Below, piece by piece: positions 34,445 to 45,239 of a stretch of 64,000 nucleotides of DNA. Origin of the DNA: Ciona intestinalis (Eukaryota; Chordata; Ascidiacea; Phlebobranchia; Cionidae). The notes under the pieces are model-generated. The model worked only from the letters and a program-made list of their open reading frames with translations, did not search any database and was not told the DNA's origin. Within the stretch, counting starts at the first letter, position 1; every line of letters starts with the position of its first letter. The position numbers were made by a program, and so were the translations under genes. Location: NCBI RefSeq assembly GCF_000224145.3, contig NC_020169.2:2844095-2908094 (forward strand), given 5' to 3'.

Positions 34445-36037
34445 ATGAGTAACTTTTATACGACTTACTTAAACGAGGTGCTGCAAAAACTGGGTCCACT
34501 GGAACGAGGTGAAACTCTTCAATGTCCACCTGGGCGAGGGTAAGGGTTTTTTTTATCTTTATTAATTGCAATTTCCATTTAATGTACTATCTTAAAAAAA
34601 CTACGAAATTTCTATAGTCCCGAATTATGAATGAGAATGGAATAAAATGTATTACGTTTTAGCAACTATACCGCGGTGGCTTTGGACTTGGATTGTGGTG
34701 CTTCTAAAGCAATAAAAACTGCCATGCAAAATACTAAACGAGAGCATAGGGGAAACGTCGGTGGTGTGTTTCGTTCGTACAACATAAAACGGGTTCGTTT
34801 AATGATTAAATATAAACCTATCTGTATGCCAGTATAGGTGGGGAAAATGGGACACATTTTCATTCTATTTTCTTGTTAAATTTAGTAGTAAACAAAGAAC
34901 ATTCAAGAAACTATAAAAACGAATTCCCATCCTCCCCATCTACCATACAAGTAATTAAACGCAATAATAAATTTTAAGTTAATTTTAAACCCAATTTCTG
35001 AACACAAGATTGAACGAGTTGGCAATCAAAGCCTCTTGGACAAATACAACAGCTTTAAAACTCATGTTAGACCACCACACGAGAAAATGCTGTTTCATGG
35101 AAGTAATCAAGTGGGTGAAATACTCAGCGAAGGTAAATAGACTAATTATTAACCTGGCGGGGCCTACATATATAGTAGGGTGGGGTAAAATGGTACATAT
35201 TTGCGTTCTGTTTAATCGTCCCGTTTGGTAGTAAACAAGGAAAATTTACAGAACCAGAATAACCGCATCCTCACAAAAATTGATAAAATATATTTTATAT
35301 TTTTTTCCTGTCGTTATACAGGTTTTGACAAACAAGAAACCAATCCAAACGGAATGTTTGGTGCTGGCTTCTATTTCACTGATGTATCTTCAAAGGCAAA
35401 CCAGTATGTGTTTGGACGCAATGGATGTCCAAGGCATGGAGACACCTCTTGCTACCGTTGCGAACGACAGCTACTTCTCTGCAGGGTCATTATAGGTATA
35501 AACTGTGATAACGTTATGACAAAGATATTTTAGCCGAAACTGTGGATTTTTTTGTCCATTTATAGTAATTTCGTGTACAGTAACTGAATCTTCCGCCTCC
35601 TACCTAGGTTAAAATGAAAGTTATGTTTAATTTCGGATTCACCTTGGGTATATGAATTATTTTTTATATAGGAAACAGCTTGAAGCTTACCGATGGTAGA
35701 AAGTTCGACACTGCCCCGCATGGATATGATTCAGTGACGGGCGTTCCATCTCAGGGTGGACTTCGACATAAGGAATTCGTGGTCTACAAACAGAAACAGG
35801 TAACTGAGATATAGAAGGGTGGGGGATGATGGGATACCTTTTTATTCTGTTTTCACGTGTCATTTCGTGTTTCGTATACTAAACAAAACCGATTTAAGGA
35901 ATTAAAAAAGCGTATTTTTTGACTCCCATATATTGTTGTTAATTGTTTAAAATCCGATCTGGGACGTTTTAACCAATATTTTTCAATGTTGACAGATCTA
36001 CCCTGAGATTGTGATTACGTACAAACTCATGCCCTAA
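34445..36037 (+). CDS. stand-alone PARP with tankyrase-type catalytic domain, 6 exons
   Basis: Predicted ADP-ribosyltransferase that transfers ADP-ribose from NAD+ to proteins. Exons 34445-34539, 34663-34792, 35009-35132, 35322-35495, 35672-35799, 35996-36037; 230 aa, all phases agree. An in-frame TAA precedes the ATG by 9 nt, so this ATG is the first in the exon. The catalytic triad H-Y-E is present: H105 in MLFHGSN, Y134 in GAGFYFTD, E209 in HKEFVVYK, as in enzymes that make chains. C152-H155-C160-C163 ([12 protein letters not shown]) matches the zinc site known from tankyrases. [11 protein letters not shown] and IYPEIVITY also match tankyrase. The ankyrin and SAM regions of tankyrase are absent, and there is little room for them upstream. 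It may be a tunicate-specific derivative; an unseen upstream exon cannot be excluded. Confidence 0.87.
34831..34948. mobile_element. MITE, subfamily A, internally deleted
   Basis: Only about 118 bp. GTATAGGTGGGGAAAATGGG and CATCCTCCCCATCTACCATA flank a shortened middle. PARP intron 2. Confidence 0.65.
35169..35280. mobile_element. MITE, left half only
   Basis: ATATAGTAGGGTGGGGTAAA, CGTTTGGTAGTAAACAAGG and CCGCATCCTCAC are present; the right half is missing. PARP intron 3, ending about 40 bp before the exon 4 acceptor. Confidence 0.65.
35809..35994. mobile_element. MITE reaching the exon 6 acceptor of PARP
   Basis: Left end ATATAGAAGGGTGGGGGATG, then GTTGTTAATTGTTTAAAATC and a decaying right part. 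The usual CATCTTCCCCCACCC end is gone and the acceptor TGTTGACAG (35987-35995) lies where it would have been. It fills nearly all of PARP intron 5. Confidence 0.6.
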
Positions 36038-37382
36038 TACTACAAATGACATCAATCACGGCCTACTAGACCTCTAGCAGGCATCAACACCAAATATATA
36101 TTAATATTATATTCGAACAAAAATTTTAACTGACGTCGTCATTTTGATTTTCTACAAATTCTATACGCCAGTAATGTATGTATATATATTAAGCCTATCA
36201 TATAGTATAAAAGGAGTGTATCAATATAGCAATGAAATATATATAGCGATCAAAAATATTCAAGCAAACCAAAATCGCAGATTAAAATTGTTTACTTAAA
36301 AAATAAATGTCGTCGTGAAATTTATGTATGTATCTTCCACGTAGAACTGTCCTCAGTTAAACGCTGTGTAACTGAAGAAGGCAATCGAACAAACATTTTT
36401 TGATTTTCAAAGTTATTTTGATAAACCTTGTACATTCATATACATTCAATTGAGATATACAAACGCCTAATCCACAATGTAAGCGAAGTATGTCACATCA
36501 CTGCTTTCTTCGAGCTGCCGACGGCGGTACTTAAAAGTAAGAAAGTGCACAATATAGTCACGTTACATGCCCTACTGCCCTATTCAATGTATTTCGTAGG
36601 CTATGCCATGTTAGCTTTATAAGTTCCAGGAAAGCCAATAAGTTATATTTAGAATGTTATATTAACAGCCACGACGGACAATAACTTTTATAGTTTAGGA
36701 AAAGAGATATAGTAGGGTGGGGGAAGGTGGAAAACTTTATCATTCTATTTTTCGTCCCATTTGGTAGTAAACAAAGAACATTTAAAGAATTATTAAACCG
36801 TGTCCTTATACGACTGCCATAGACCTCTGTTAATTGTTCAAAACACAATCAGGATATATTATCATGATATGTGCTAAAGGTGTCTCATCTTCCCCACCCA
36901 CTATATATCGTAAATCTACAAATGAACATTTTGAAGGATAAATAATTTTGAATTGCTGTATTGGATACATGAACTGTTATAGTAAATAAATGCCACCGAA
37001 CAACTGTTGTATACGCCCAAAGTTTAAGCATATAGTGATGATAGATCTCACTTGAAAACGCTATGCTTTTAGCGGTAATATTAACAACAACAACAAAGGA
37101 AGTTATTGTTAAGTGCATCGCTTTTGCATAATAGCACGTTTGTTTAATAAAAGTCTGCGTGCCTGTTAAGTGTTGTGAATAGCCGTTTATAGCTCTAATG
37201 GCCTGTCGTTCCAGCAAACTTGATAAGTTCCAATGTTACTGGCAGCCATGATTGACAGCTTTCCAGCAGAGTTTAAATTACTGTAGATTTGGCAACGTTG
37301 GTTTGTGAACTGCACCATTTAACATTTTATTGCATTTAACTGTAGTTACTTATTGTGAGAACAGTATTTACAATAGCACACC
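36038..37382. other. intergenic, PARP to GPCR
   Basis: AT-rich. No gene seen. An AATAAA hexamer near 36302 could serve the PARP transcript. One MITE lies at 36708-36905. Confidence 0.4.
36708..36905. mobile_element. MITE, subfamily A
   Basis: GATATAGTAGGGTGGGGGAA at the left, TCATCTTCCCCACCCACTAT at the right; both halves complete. Orientation as in the 10935 copy. Confidence 0.85.
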
Positions 37383-39454
37383 ATGGATGAAACCACGGAT
37401 TATTACGACTACGACTACGACTACGACGCCAACAGTAAAAACGATACATTTGAAAACGCCTCGTACGTTAGAGACGATTTTGGAATCAACCTGAATAATC
37501 AATCTATGAACAATATGAGTATTGTTGGCAATTCATTTGTTCCTGATAGATTAATAATTCTAGAAACGATAAATGGAAGCACACTGGGATTTTTTATTAC
37601 AAACCAAACGTCTTTATTATGCGGATTCCCGAGTTTTTGTTCGTATTCAGCTTACAATGTATGTTCCAACACAACTTTGGCGGAATGCGATGAATGCAGC
37701 ATGATCGGGGCTGGTTTCTTCATATTTGCTTGTGTTGTTCTTGGTGCGATGATTTTGATAGGAAACTCGCTCGTGTTTTGGTACAACGTCAGGAATTCAA
37801 GTCAAGACAAATTCAGCATCATGAAAGCCTCGTTGGCAATTGCAGATTTATTCACAGGTGCGTTTGTTATCTCTGACCACCAAATTAATGTATAGTAGGG
37901 TGGGGGAAGATGGGACACCTTTTCAATCTATTTTCTCTTCCAATTTGGTAGTAAACAAACATTCAACGATTTTTTATAAAACTGTATCCTCATGGCTTCC
38001 ATAGACCGTTTTTAATTGTTTAAAACACGATCAGGATGTTTGGTTATTATGTGTCAAAGGTGTCCCATCTTCCCCCCACCCTATTATAACACCTCATTTA
38101 CCTAATTCTATTTCAGGAATCCAAATACTTTGCGTGGTGTTTTACAACATAAGCTGGACGCTGCGTTCGACGGCGCAAGAGCTTGATATGAAGCAACTTG
38201 CATACCGCGATTCTGCTGAAGCGATCGCTGGTGGAGTTTTCTTCATGCTTAGTATAACAGCATCACTCTATCATTTGCTTTACCTGAGTGCTCAGAGGCT
38301 TCTTGCGGTTACCAAACCAATGACATACAAAATGCAAAGTGTTGAAAAGGTTTATTACGGAATTGGAGTCATTTGGTTTCTTTCTGTCGTATCAGCTACA
38401 GTACCAGGTTAAAAATCGTAAACTTATACATTTGTATTTCACCATATCAACCTTATTTCTGCAGCTTGGTTTTCGTCAACGTTCACATATACCTATTACC
38501 ACACGACTTTTCTATTCTACCCTTCAGTTAGAAGTTACGATGCGTCTTCAGGAAGCTCTATGGGTCCGGCTTTCGGCATTTTGTTTCTTTTCACAGTTCT
38601 ACCTTATCTTATAATGGTTTGTATCAATCATTTTATTGAAGCATTAGTTGGCGATTGAATAAACATGGCAAATTTTATTTCAGACAGTCCTTACGATCGC
38701 CTCTATATTTTCTGTTCGAAAACACCTGAAGCACTCGGCTAAATTAAGCAACAAAAATGATAAAGTATCTTTGAGGAAAAAGGAAGCTTCTGTCCTGAAA
38801 ACTGTTGCCATTATGCAGTTGGGATTCACAATTACCCTGAGTGAGTGAAAGTTTTGTGATATAGTGGGGTGAGGGAAGATGGAACACCTTTTGATTCTAT
38901 TTTCTCGTCCCATGCTGTAGTAAACAAAGAACGTTCAAAGAATTCGAAAACCGTATCATTGCGACTGACATAGACCGTTGTTAATTGTTTAAAACACGAT
39001 CCGGATGCCATTTATCCTCGCGTGGCGTAGCAACAACGTTTGTTAAAACAACAACGTCCATATATAATTTACATTACCGAGACATAGCCAAAATTGAACA
39101 ATTATCTCTTTGTTCCAGTTCCAGTTGCTGTGTTGGTTATTATATTTTATTCGAAGTTGTTGACGTGTGAGAACATTTCGACACCATCTGTGGTGTGTTT
39201 CTACTTAAGCATGTCGAACAGGTATATCCGCGGGTTTACTATGTAAAGTCGTAGCATCAGTAAAACACAAACGTGTTTTCAGCGTCGTCAACGTATTGGT
39301 GTACAGTGCAAGAGATAAGCAGTTTCGTTCTTTCGTGATCGACGTGTGCAGATGCCGAACAAGCAGAGGACGAGGAAAACTTGTAACACCCACCAGCAGT
39401 ACTAATACAGGATCATCAAAGCCACAAACTGAGACTAAAGTTTCGGCAATTTAG
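37383..39454 (+). CDS. orphan class-A-like GPCR, 6 exons
   Basis: Seven-helix receptor, ligand unknown. Exons 37383-37857, 38117-38407, 38465-38616, 38684-38840, 39119-39221, 39283-39454; 449 aa, all phases agree. The N-terminus is long (about 110 residues), very acidic and Tyr-rich (DYYDYDYDYD), with several NxS/T sites; such Tyr-Asp runs are often sulfated. Helix 1 has GN (LIGNSLVFW), helix 2 LAIADL with the conserved Asp. The helix 3 end reads SAQRLLAV, so the DRY motif is QRL. Helix 4 has a Trp (IWFLSVV), helix 6 ends ITLIPVAVL without the usual Trp, and helix 7 ends NVLVY in place of NPxxY. The Ser/Thr-rich tail is short. Intron 1 and intron 4 carry MITEs. A chance frame is excluded by matching splice phases. 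Confidence 0.85.
37889..38090. mobile_element. MITE, subfamily A, in GPCR intron 1
   Basis: TGTATAGTAGGGTGGGGGAA at the left, CATCTTCCCCCCACCCTATT at the right. It starts about 30 bp after the exon 1 donor and ends about 26 bp before the exon 2 acceptor, so it makes up most of the intron. Confidence 0.88.
38859..39062. mobile_element. MITE truncated by a SINE fragment, GPCR intron 4
   Basis: The MITE runs from GATATAGTGGGGTGAGGGAA to TTTAAAACACGATCCGGATG (about 39006) and is cut off. The next bases, CCATTTATCCTCGCGTGGCG and ACAACGTTTGTTAAAACAAC, resemble a SINE body fragment. Confidence 0.6.
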
Positions 39455-40424
39455 AAACAATTATAAAAACTCTTGTTTGTGCTGAGACAAAAGAACTTTA
39501 TCTTTTAACATGTGCAACGTAGTTTTTTTGTTTATTTATCTCTTTAAAAGGGCAAAGTTTATATAGTAGGTTAGGAAAGATGGGACACATTTATTGGCGC
39601 TTAATATCCAAATAAACTAATCGTTTTTTAAACAACAGTCTATATGGGAGCTGTAAGGATACGGATTTACAATTAGTTGTTTGAATGTTTTTTGCTTACT
39701 ACTGAGACGATAAATTACATTAAAATGGTGTCCCATCTTCTCCCACCCTACTATATTATTAAAGAGGGAATAAAAGAAATCAACCGGAAAAGCAAAACAC
39801 GCTATATAGACAAAAGGTGTGGGAGACGCCAGCAGTTAAAAAGCGTGGCTGTTATTGCACCAAACGCATATTCAAATAAAGAAATGATTGAATACATGTA
39901 CTGACGCCGTGGTTTGGCCTTGTCACTTGATTTTAAAACCGGTTTATTTTGAGTTGGCAAATTGTGTTCTGCATAATGTATTGTCTGCATTATGTATAAG
40001 CTGTTCAAAGTTTTCGGCTTATTGTAGGGCGTGGGCTATTGTCATCACGTTGCTTTTTGCAATACTTCACTTGCAGTGTTCAGCATTGTCACGCATATTT
40101 TTATCACGTTTAATAATTTTTATCACGTACATTCTGTTGTACAAAACAGTGCAGCTATTACGTTACAGCGTGATTAATTGTCGTGAGAGTTTAATTTTGG
40201 CAATTTTGATTTTTTGGCAAGTACCACAACAAAACGACCAATAACATATTTGCTTATACACAATATACATTTACCTATGTTTCCCATTTAACAAGTAAAG
40301 TGCCTATATGGCTGCAAAAAGTCAAGTATTGACGGGCGGTAAACAGAATACACTAGTTGTATAAACTTTCGGCCTCCTGCTGTACCATTACACGTGTAGA
40401 AAATTATGTCGACATAGACGAAGC
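39455..40424. other. intergenic, GPCR to FAHD2-like
   Basis: No gene supported. An AATAAA near 39878 may end the GPCR transcript. Contains one MITE; the 118-codon frame at 39888-40244 shows no family match. Confidence 0.4.
39558..39756. mobile_element. MITE, subfamily A
   Basis: TATATAGTAGGTTAGGAAAG at the left, CATCTTCTCCCACCCTACTA at the right, about 100 bp past the GPCR stop codon, so probably within its 3' untranslated region. Confidence 0.8.
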
Positions 40425-40499
40425 ATGCGACTTGTTCAGTTCATTTTCAACGGAAAGCAATGGTGGGTAAAACTTTACAAAGGTTAAAGTAAAAGTAAA

Positions 40500-40697
40500 A
40501 TATAATGGGCTGGGGGAAGATGGGCCCTTTTTTATTCTATTTTCTCGTTCCATTTTGTAGTGAACCAAGAACATTCACAGAATTACAAACCCGTGTCCTC
40601 ACGACTCCCATAGACCGTTGTTAATTGTTTAAAACAAGATTAGGATATTTAAATAATGCGTGCTAAAAGTGTCCCATCTTCCCCCACCCTACTATAT
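40500..40697. mobile_element. MITE, subfamily A
   Basis: ATATAATGGGCTGGGGGAAG at the left, CATCTTCCCCCACCCTACTA at the right. Lies between pieces 1 and 2 of the FAHD2-like gene. Confidence 0.85.
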
Positions 40698-40841
40698 ATT
40701 GAACTGAGTTTATAACTTGTTATTCAGTGTCGAAATAGAACGCAAAGACTCGATTGTTATTAAACTAACCGACGAGCATGCTAACATACCAAGCAACATA
40801 GTCGACTTCTCGAAAAACTAATGCGTATTGCAAAAACGTAA

Positions 40842-41018
40842 GGTATAGTAGGGTGGGGTAAGATGGGACATGTTTTTATTCTTTTTTCTCGTCTTATTTG
40901 GCAGTAAACAATGAAACGATTTACAAAAATATTAAACTGTATCCTCATTACACTAAAGAATCGCACAAAATATGGATTTAGGTGGCAACGATATCTTTCT
41001 TATACCACAGTACTATAT
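40842..41018. mobile_element. MITE, subfamily B
   Basis: GTATAGTAGGGTGGGGTAAG begins five bases after the splice donor of piece 2 of the FAHD2-like gene (40838); the right end reads TTCTTATACCACAGTACTAT. Confidence 0.8.
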
Positions 41019-41478
41019 ATATAGGTTTGATAAAAGTATCCCAAATAATGTGTATTAAATAAGACCTTTTTTGCGTTTTAGAATTGACCAAAATGACGGG
41101 AATTCGATTTCAAGAGATAAAGTGAAATATCTGCCACCGATTATTGGTTGTGAGAAGGTATTTTGTATTGACTGATATTAATTTATCTTCGTGCTAAACT
41201 AATTTTGATTAACACAACCGTGTTGTGACGTACTGTAAAAGTTGGCCAATTTATATTCATCGCCCAGACGTGTGGCTCCGTTCGTTTAATTTTTCATAAG
41301 AAAATGTCTAGCTTGTGGTACTACCGGTATTTACAGGTTTTTCTTACACGCAGGTTATATGCGTTGGACTGAACTACAAGGATGGTAAACCTGATACACA
41401 GTTACCAACAGAACCGGTGGTATTCAACAAGTTTCAAATTCAATAATAGGTCAGGATAGCAAATATATAAGTGCCAAT

Positions 41479-41660
41479 ACATAGTAGGGTGGGGGGAAAG
41501 GACACCTTTAGCATGTAATATTTAAATTCCATGTTTGTGTTTTAAACAATTACCAACGGTCTATCTATGAGGTCGTAAGGGTTCGGTTTTATAATTCTTT
41601 GAACGTTTTTGTTGACTAGCAAATGGGACGAGAAAATGTAACGAAAATGTGTCCCATCTT
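41479..41660. mobile_element. MITE, subfamily A, right end lost
   Basis: ACATAGTAGGGTGGGGGGAA at the left. The right part stops at GTGTCCCATCTTTAC without the C-rich end. It occupies the place where the FAHD2 core should lie. Confidence 0.7.
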
Positions 41661-41903
41661 TACTTCCATCTTTAAAGCCGATACAACCTTTTCTGTTTAA
41701 ACTTTTAGACCCTAACACTCTATCTCTGAAGTGTTGGGTGAACGGGAAAATAATGCAAAACAGCAACACATCCCAAATGATATTTAACGTCGAATCTTGT
41801 ATCGCGCCGCTGGTTGGAGACGCTCGCCACCGATTTCTCTCAAGGTATAGACTAATAGAGTCATTTGAATAATTTTAATGCTGCAATACAAACTCATTGC
41901 GAT

Positions 41904-44900
41904 CTAAAAAAGTTCCAACAAATTATAAAACAAGTCCTTTGCGTCGTCCCATTTGTTCTTGTCAGACGCAGTCAACGATGCTAGATTTTCGCAATTTTTT
42001 AAAACCTGTTTCATCCTGAACGTAAAAATAAGTGTTTAACATAACATTTTTGTGTCAAATTGATTTAAACCTTTTGATTGTTGAGTTGGCAATTGAATTT
42101 TTGGTGGAATAGATGTTAGAGAACAAGAAACAGCACAGAAGACATAAGCCGCAAGAAAACACAGGACACCTGAGAACAAGAACTTAAAACTAAACAGTAA
42201 ACTTCTAATACCCGTTTATGGTAAACTTACCAAAGTAACAGCTTGGCAAAGTTTTTGCGCTGACGGGAACGTAACAAACGTTTTTCAAGCAAATCCTGAC
42301 GATGAGCAATGGCGTCTAATATATGATCGACCGAAACTTTGCATTTGTAAGCTGCTTGTTCAAGGAGAACTGACAGCTCCGAGTCTTCAGACCTTTTAGT
42401 AAAAAAACGACATCAAATCGTTTTTCCAGAAACAAAAAAAAACATAAAATCACCTGAACAAGGTTGACAATTTTTCTTCGAAAATTTGTTTTAATTTTTC
42501 TTTCAATTTTAATATGGTCTCATCACTATCTTCAACAACATCAATTTGCAGACATGAAGCAGTTATAAGTGTTTCACATAATGTCCTTTGTTGCTGTAAT
42601 TCACTGGAAGACAGTAATGCAGATATATGTGAAGGAACTTGAAGTGTGTCCAATTTTTGCAATTTATCAAAACAGTAAAAAGTGTATCTTTTGGCAAATG
42701 ACAGAGGATGAAATAAAGATTCATAATTCATTAAAAAGGGATGAAGAATTTCAAAGAAACTATTTGGTATAAGTTCTGGGCAGCATCTCCACATATGTTC
42801 ATTAAATGATTCCTTAAAAGTGTTTTTGCCATTCAGATGTAACTCTACATTATGTGCAACTGCAACAGCACAATACACAACCACAGAAGCAATTTCTTCA
42901 CTAATTTCATCAACATTCATTTCACCATGTGAAATATGATCCCTTAATCGTAAACCAGCAGGCAAATTGAATATGTCAATCAACAGCTCCTGAGAGTAGT
43001 AATAAAACACTTGAATTAAACTATGATATGTTCCTTGAATCTGATCCAGTATTCATATTGTTGAACAAAACTTATTGCTTCATAACAGAATACAAGTGTT
43101 ACTAAATAAGCAACAAACACTTTTACATACACTTAAAATAAACCAAAACTCTTCTTGCATTCCCAAAATTAGCTAATGCACATTTATAATCTTGCTATGC
43201 CCCCTGGCTAAAACTTATACTATCATTGTACGTTTTATGGGTACAGTTTAAGCATATCATTGATCACCCAAATGATTATACAGATCATACACACAGCATA
43301 TCACAAACCTAAAACACACATTCAGTATAACACTAAAAAAAAACTCACCAAGACTGAATGAGAAATAACATGTTGAATTTTATTTTTATCTCCATTTTTC
43401 AAATTTTCATTCAAAACCTGTGAGACAAAAATTAAAATAAAAATAATTACAAAAAACAATACAGTACTAACATCATCCATAATTATGTAGAACTCGGTGG
43501 ACTGTGCTGTTTTAACTCGCTCTGGGAATCCATTACAATGAGCATATCTGCATCTTAGTATGTGTTCTATCTGGGGTAGTAGGGTAATGACGCAATAGCC
43601 GTACCTGAAGAAGAATGTCATTTAATTTTGGTAAATTAGTGTATCGTAATATGAAAAATTACACGAAAAATTATGTGTAAAAAAAACACAAAAACACTTA
43701 TGCCAATCTTGAGATTCAATAAAACAGGTTTACTTGTAGGATGAATTCTTGTGCAAAAAGTATCTCTTTCAGTAGAACAGTATAACACCGTGACTTAAAT
43801 TGTACTTTTTTCTACCTGTCTTTTTACTTTGGTAAACTCTCGCATTCTGTGTTATCGTGACCGAAGAGACGGGATAAATTCGATTCATTCATCATACATT
43901 ACCAAATTACCGTGAATTTTGAAATAACCTTAGCGCTTCAACAAAGTATGGTAACATTCCAGGAGATACATAGTTTGATGATTGAAATATTTGAACAATT
44001 TCATCGCAGTGTTCTTTAATTTGCACACCTAAAATTGATACCTGTGTTGAGTGGCGCAGCCAGAAAAAAAATAATGGTGGGGTTTTGATCAAAAAATTGT
44101 TCAACATTTTTTTTTTAAATAAAAAAAAAATGAAATTTTAAAAAATTTTAAATAAAAAAAAATAATATTTTTTTTTGATTTAGAAGAGGGGTTCACGACC
44201 TCCGAAACCCTCCCTGGCTGCGGCACTGCCTGTGTTACAAATGATTTTACACATTTATCTAGATTTATTGTTTAAAAATCTTGAATATTAAACTGTACAT
44301 AGTAAATGCCCAGAAGTCAGAACTGTAATACCTTTAAAATAATCACAGATTAGTAATTCAGCATCTACTTTCTTAACAAATGGCAAATTAACTGATTGTA
44401 CTTGATGTTCTGTGAGATATGTAGATATCTTTCCTATGGTAATGAGTGTCGCAAAGAAATATCTGAAAAATAAATGTTTAGAAATAAATACAAAAATATT
44501 AATAAAACTTACACAGTTGGAATGTCTGTTGGGGAGACAAAACCATGCCATAATAAATTCCGCAAATTTAGACTTTCTGGACCACCAAATAAAATTCTTA
44601 ACAGTTTTCCATGTGTGTTTCCAAGTATATTTACCACAATACTACTGTTAAGCAGATCTCTCAATAGAAATGGACAGGAAGAGTCTTGTTGCAAGTATAT
44701 CTAAAATTTGACTTAGTAAATAAATATATTCGAAAATCACAATAAGAAATTCGACACAAAAATAAAAAAAGCGTAATGTATTTAAAAGTGAATTTAAACA
44801 AGGCTGTACAGTGTACAAATAAAGCAAATTTAATACACTCATAGCTTACCCCTCTTAGTGCTCGTTCCAAAGCTGCTGTAATATGAAGTAGGTGAACCAC

Positions 44901-45239
44901 CATATCTACCCCAGCATTACTTAACAATGCTGATATCCATTGGTTTACATAATTTTGATTGACACCTGGCAACCATGCAGTAATATGGGAACAAGCTACA
45001 ACTAAATCTTGTTTATCACATTTTGACCATTGTTCAAATAACGGACATAAATCTAATATTGCTTTTACAAAATCTGCACCACAGGACAAATCATTGTTTT
45101 TCAGTATCTTATCCACTGGTGAACTTGAATTTAGGGACAGCAGATCATCACTTTTCGTATTTAATTGAAGATGTTTTGACTTAAAAACTTCATAAATATC
45201 GCACAAAATATGCTTGACAGCAGGAGATAAAAATGCCAT
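41904..45239 (-). CDS. ERMARD: ERMARD homologue (DUF4209), 9 exons
   Basis: Homologue of the vertebrate ER membrane-associated RNA degradation protein. Exons 45239-44850, 44700-44513, 44462-44332, 44028-43911, 43604-43472, 43417-43349, 42989-42454, 42392-42231, 42015-41904; 612 aa (human about 680), all phases agree. An in-frame TAG directly precedes the ATG. The family signature FGGPESLNLRNLLWHGF is at residues about 168-184; a second RLRDHISHGE motif is at 357-366 and resembles the first, as in DUF4209 proteins. The C-terminal part is helical and basic (RSRQRKNFAKLLLW). I see no strong membrane helix; in the human protein these are near the C-terminus. It follows CUL9 on the same strand and converges with the FAHD2-like remnant, 60 bp away. 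Confidence 0.85.

Larger units (their letters stand above)
40425..41844 (+). pseudogene. FAHD2: broken FAHD2-like gene (fumarylacetoacetate hydrolase family)
   Basis: Five exon-like pieces match FAHD2 in order: 40425-40462 (MRLVQF start), 40728-40837, 41082-41157 (VKYLPPIIGCEK), 41354-41449 (VICVGLNYKDGK, LPTEPVVFNKF) and 41709-41844 (WVNGKIMQNSNTSQMIFNVE). Two breaks in frame are visible. In piece 2, near 40808, one base is missing between NIVDF and the continuing LEKL-like reading. In piece 4, near 41431, the frame shifts after NKF, so the SIIG block is out of frame. The catalytic core with the metal-binding acids (around VDWEVEL in the family) is missing; only about 260 bp, mostly MITE, separates pieces 4 and 5. 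The usual PGDVI-TGTPPGVG end is also absent. Either a decayed gene or a poorly assembled one. Single-base errors in the assembly could explain the shifts but not the missing core. Confidence 0.7.

Noticed and set aside
39888..40244. 118-codon plus-strand frame
   Set aside because: Hydrophobic low-complexity content from T-rich DNA, no family match, and no splice context.
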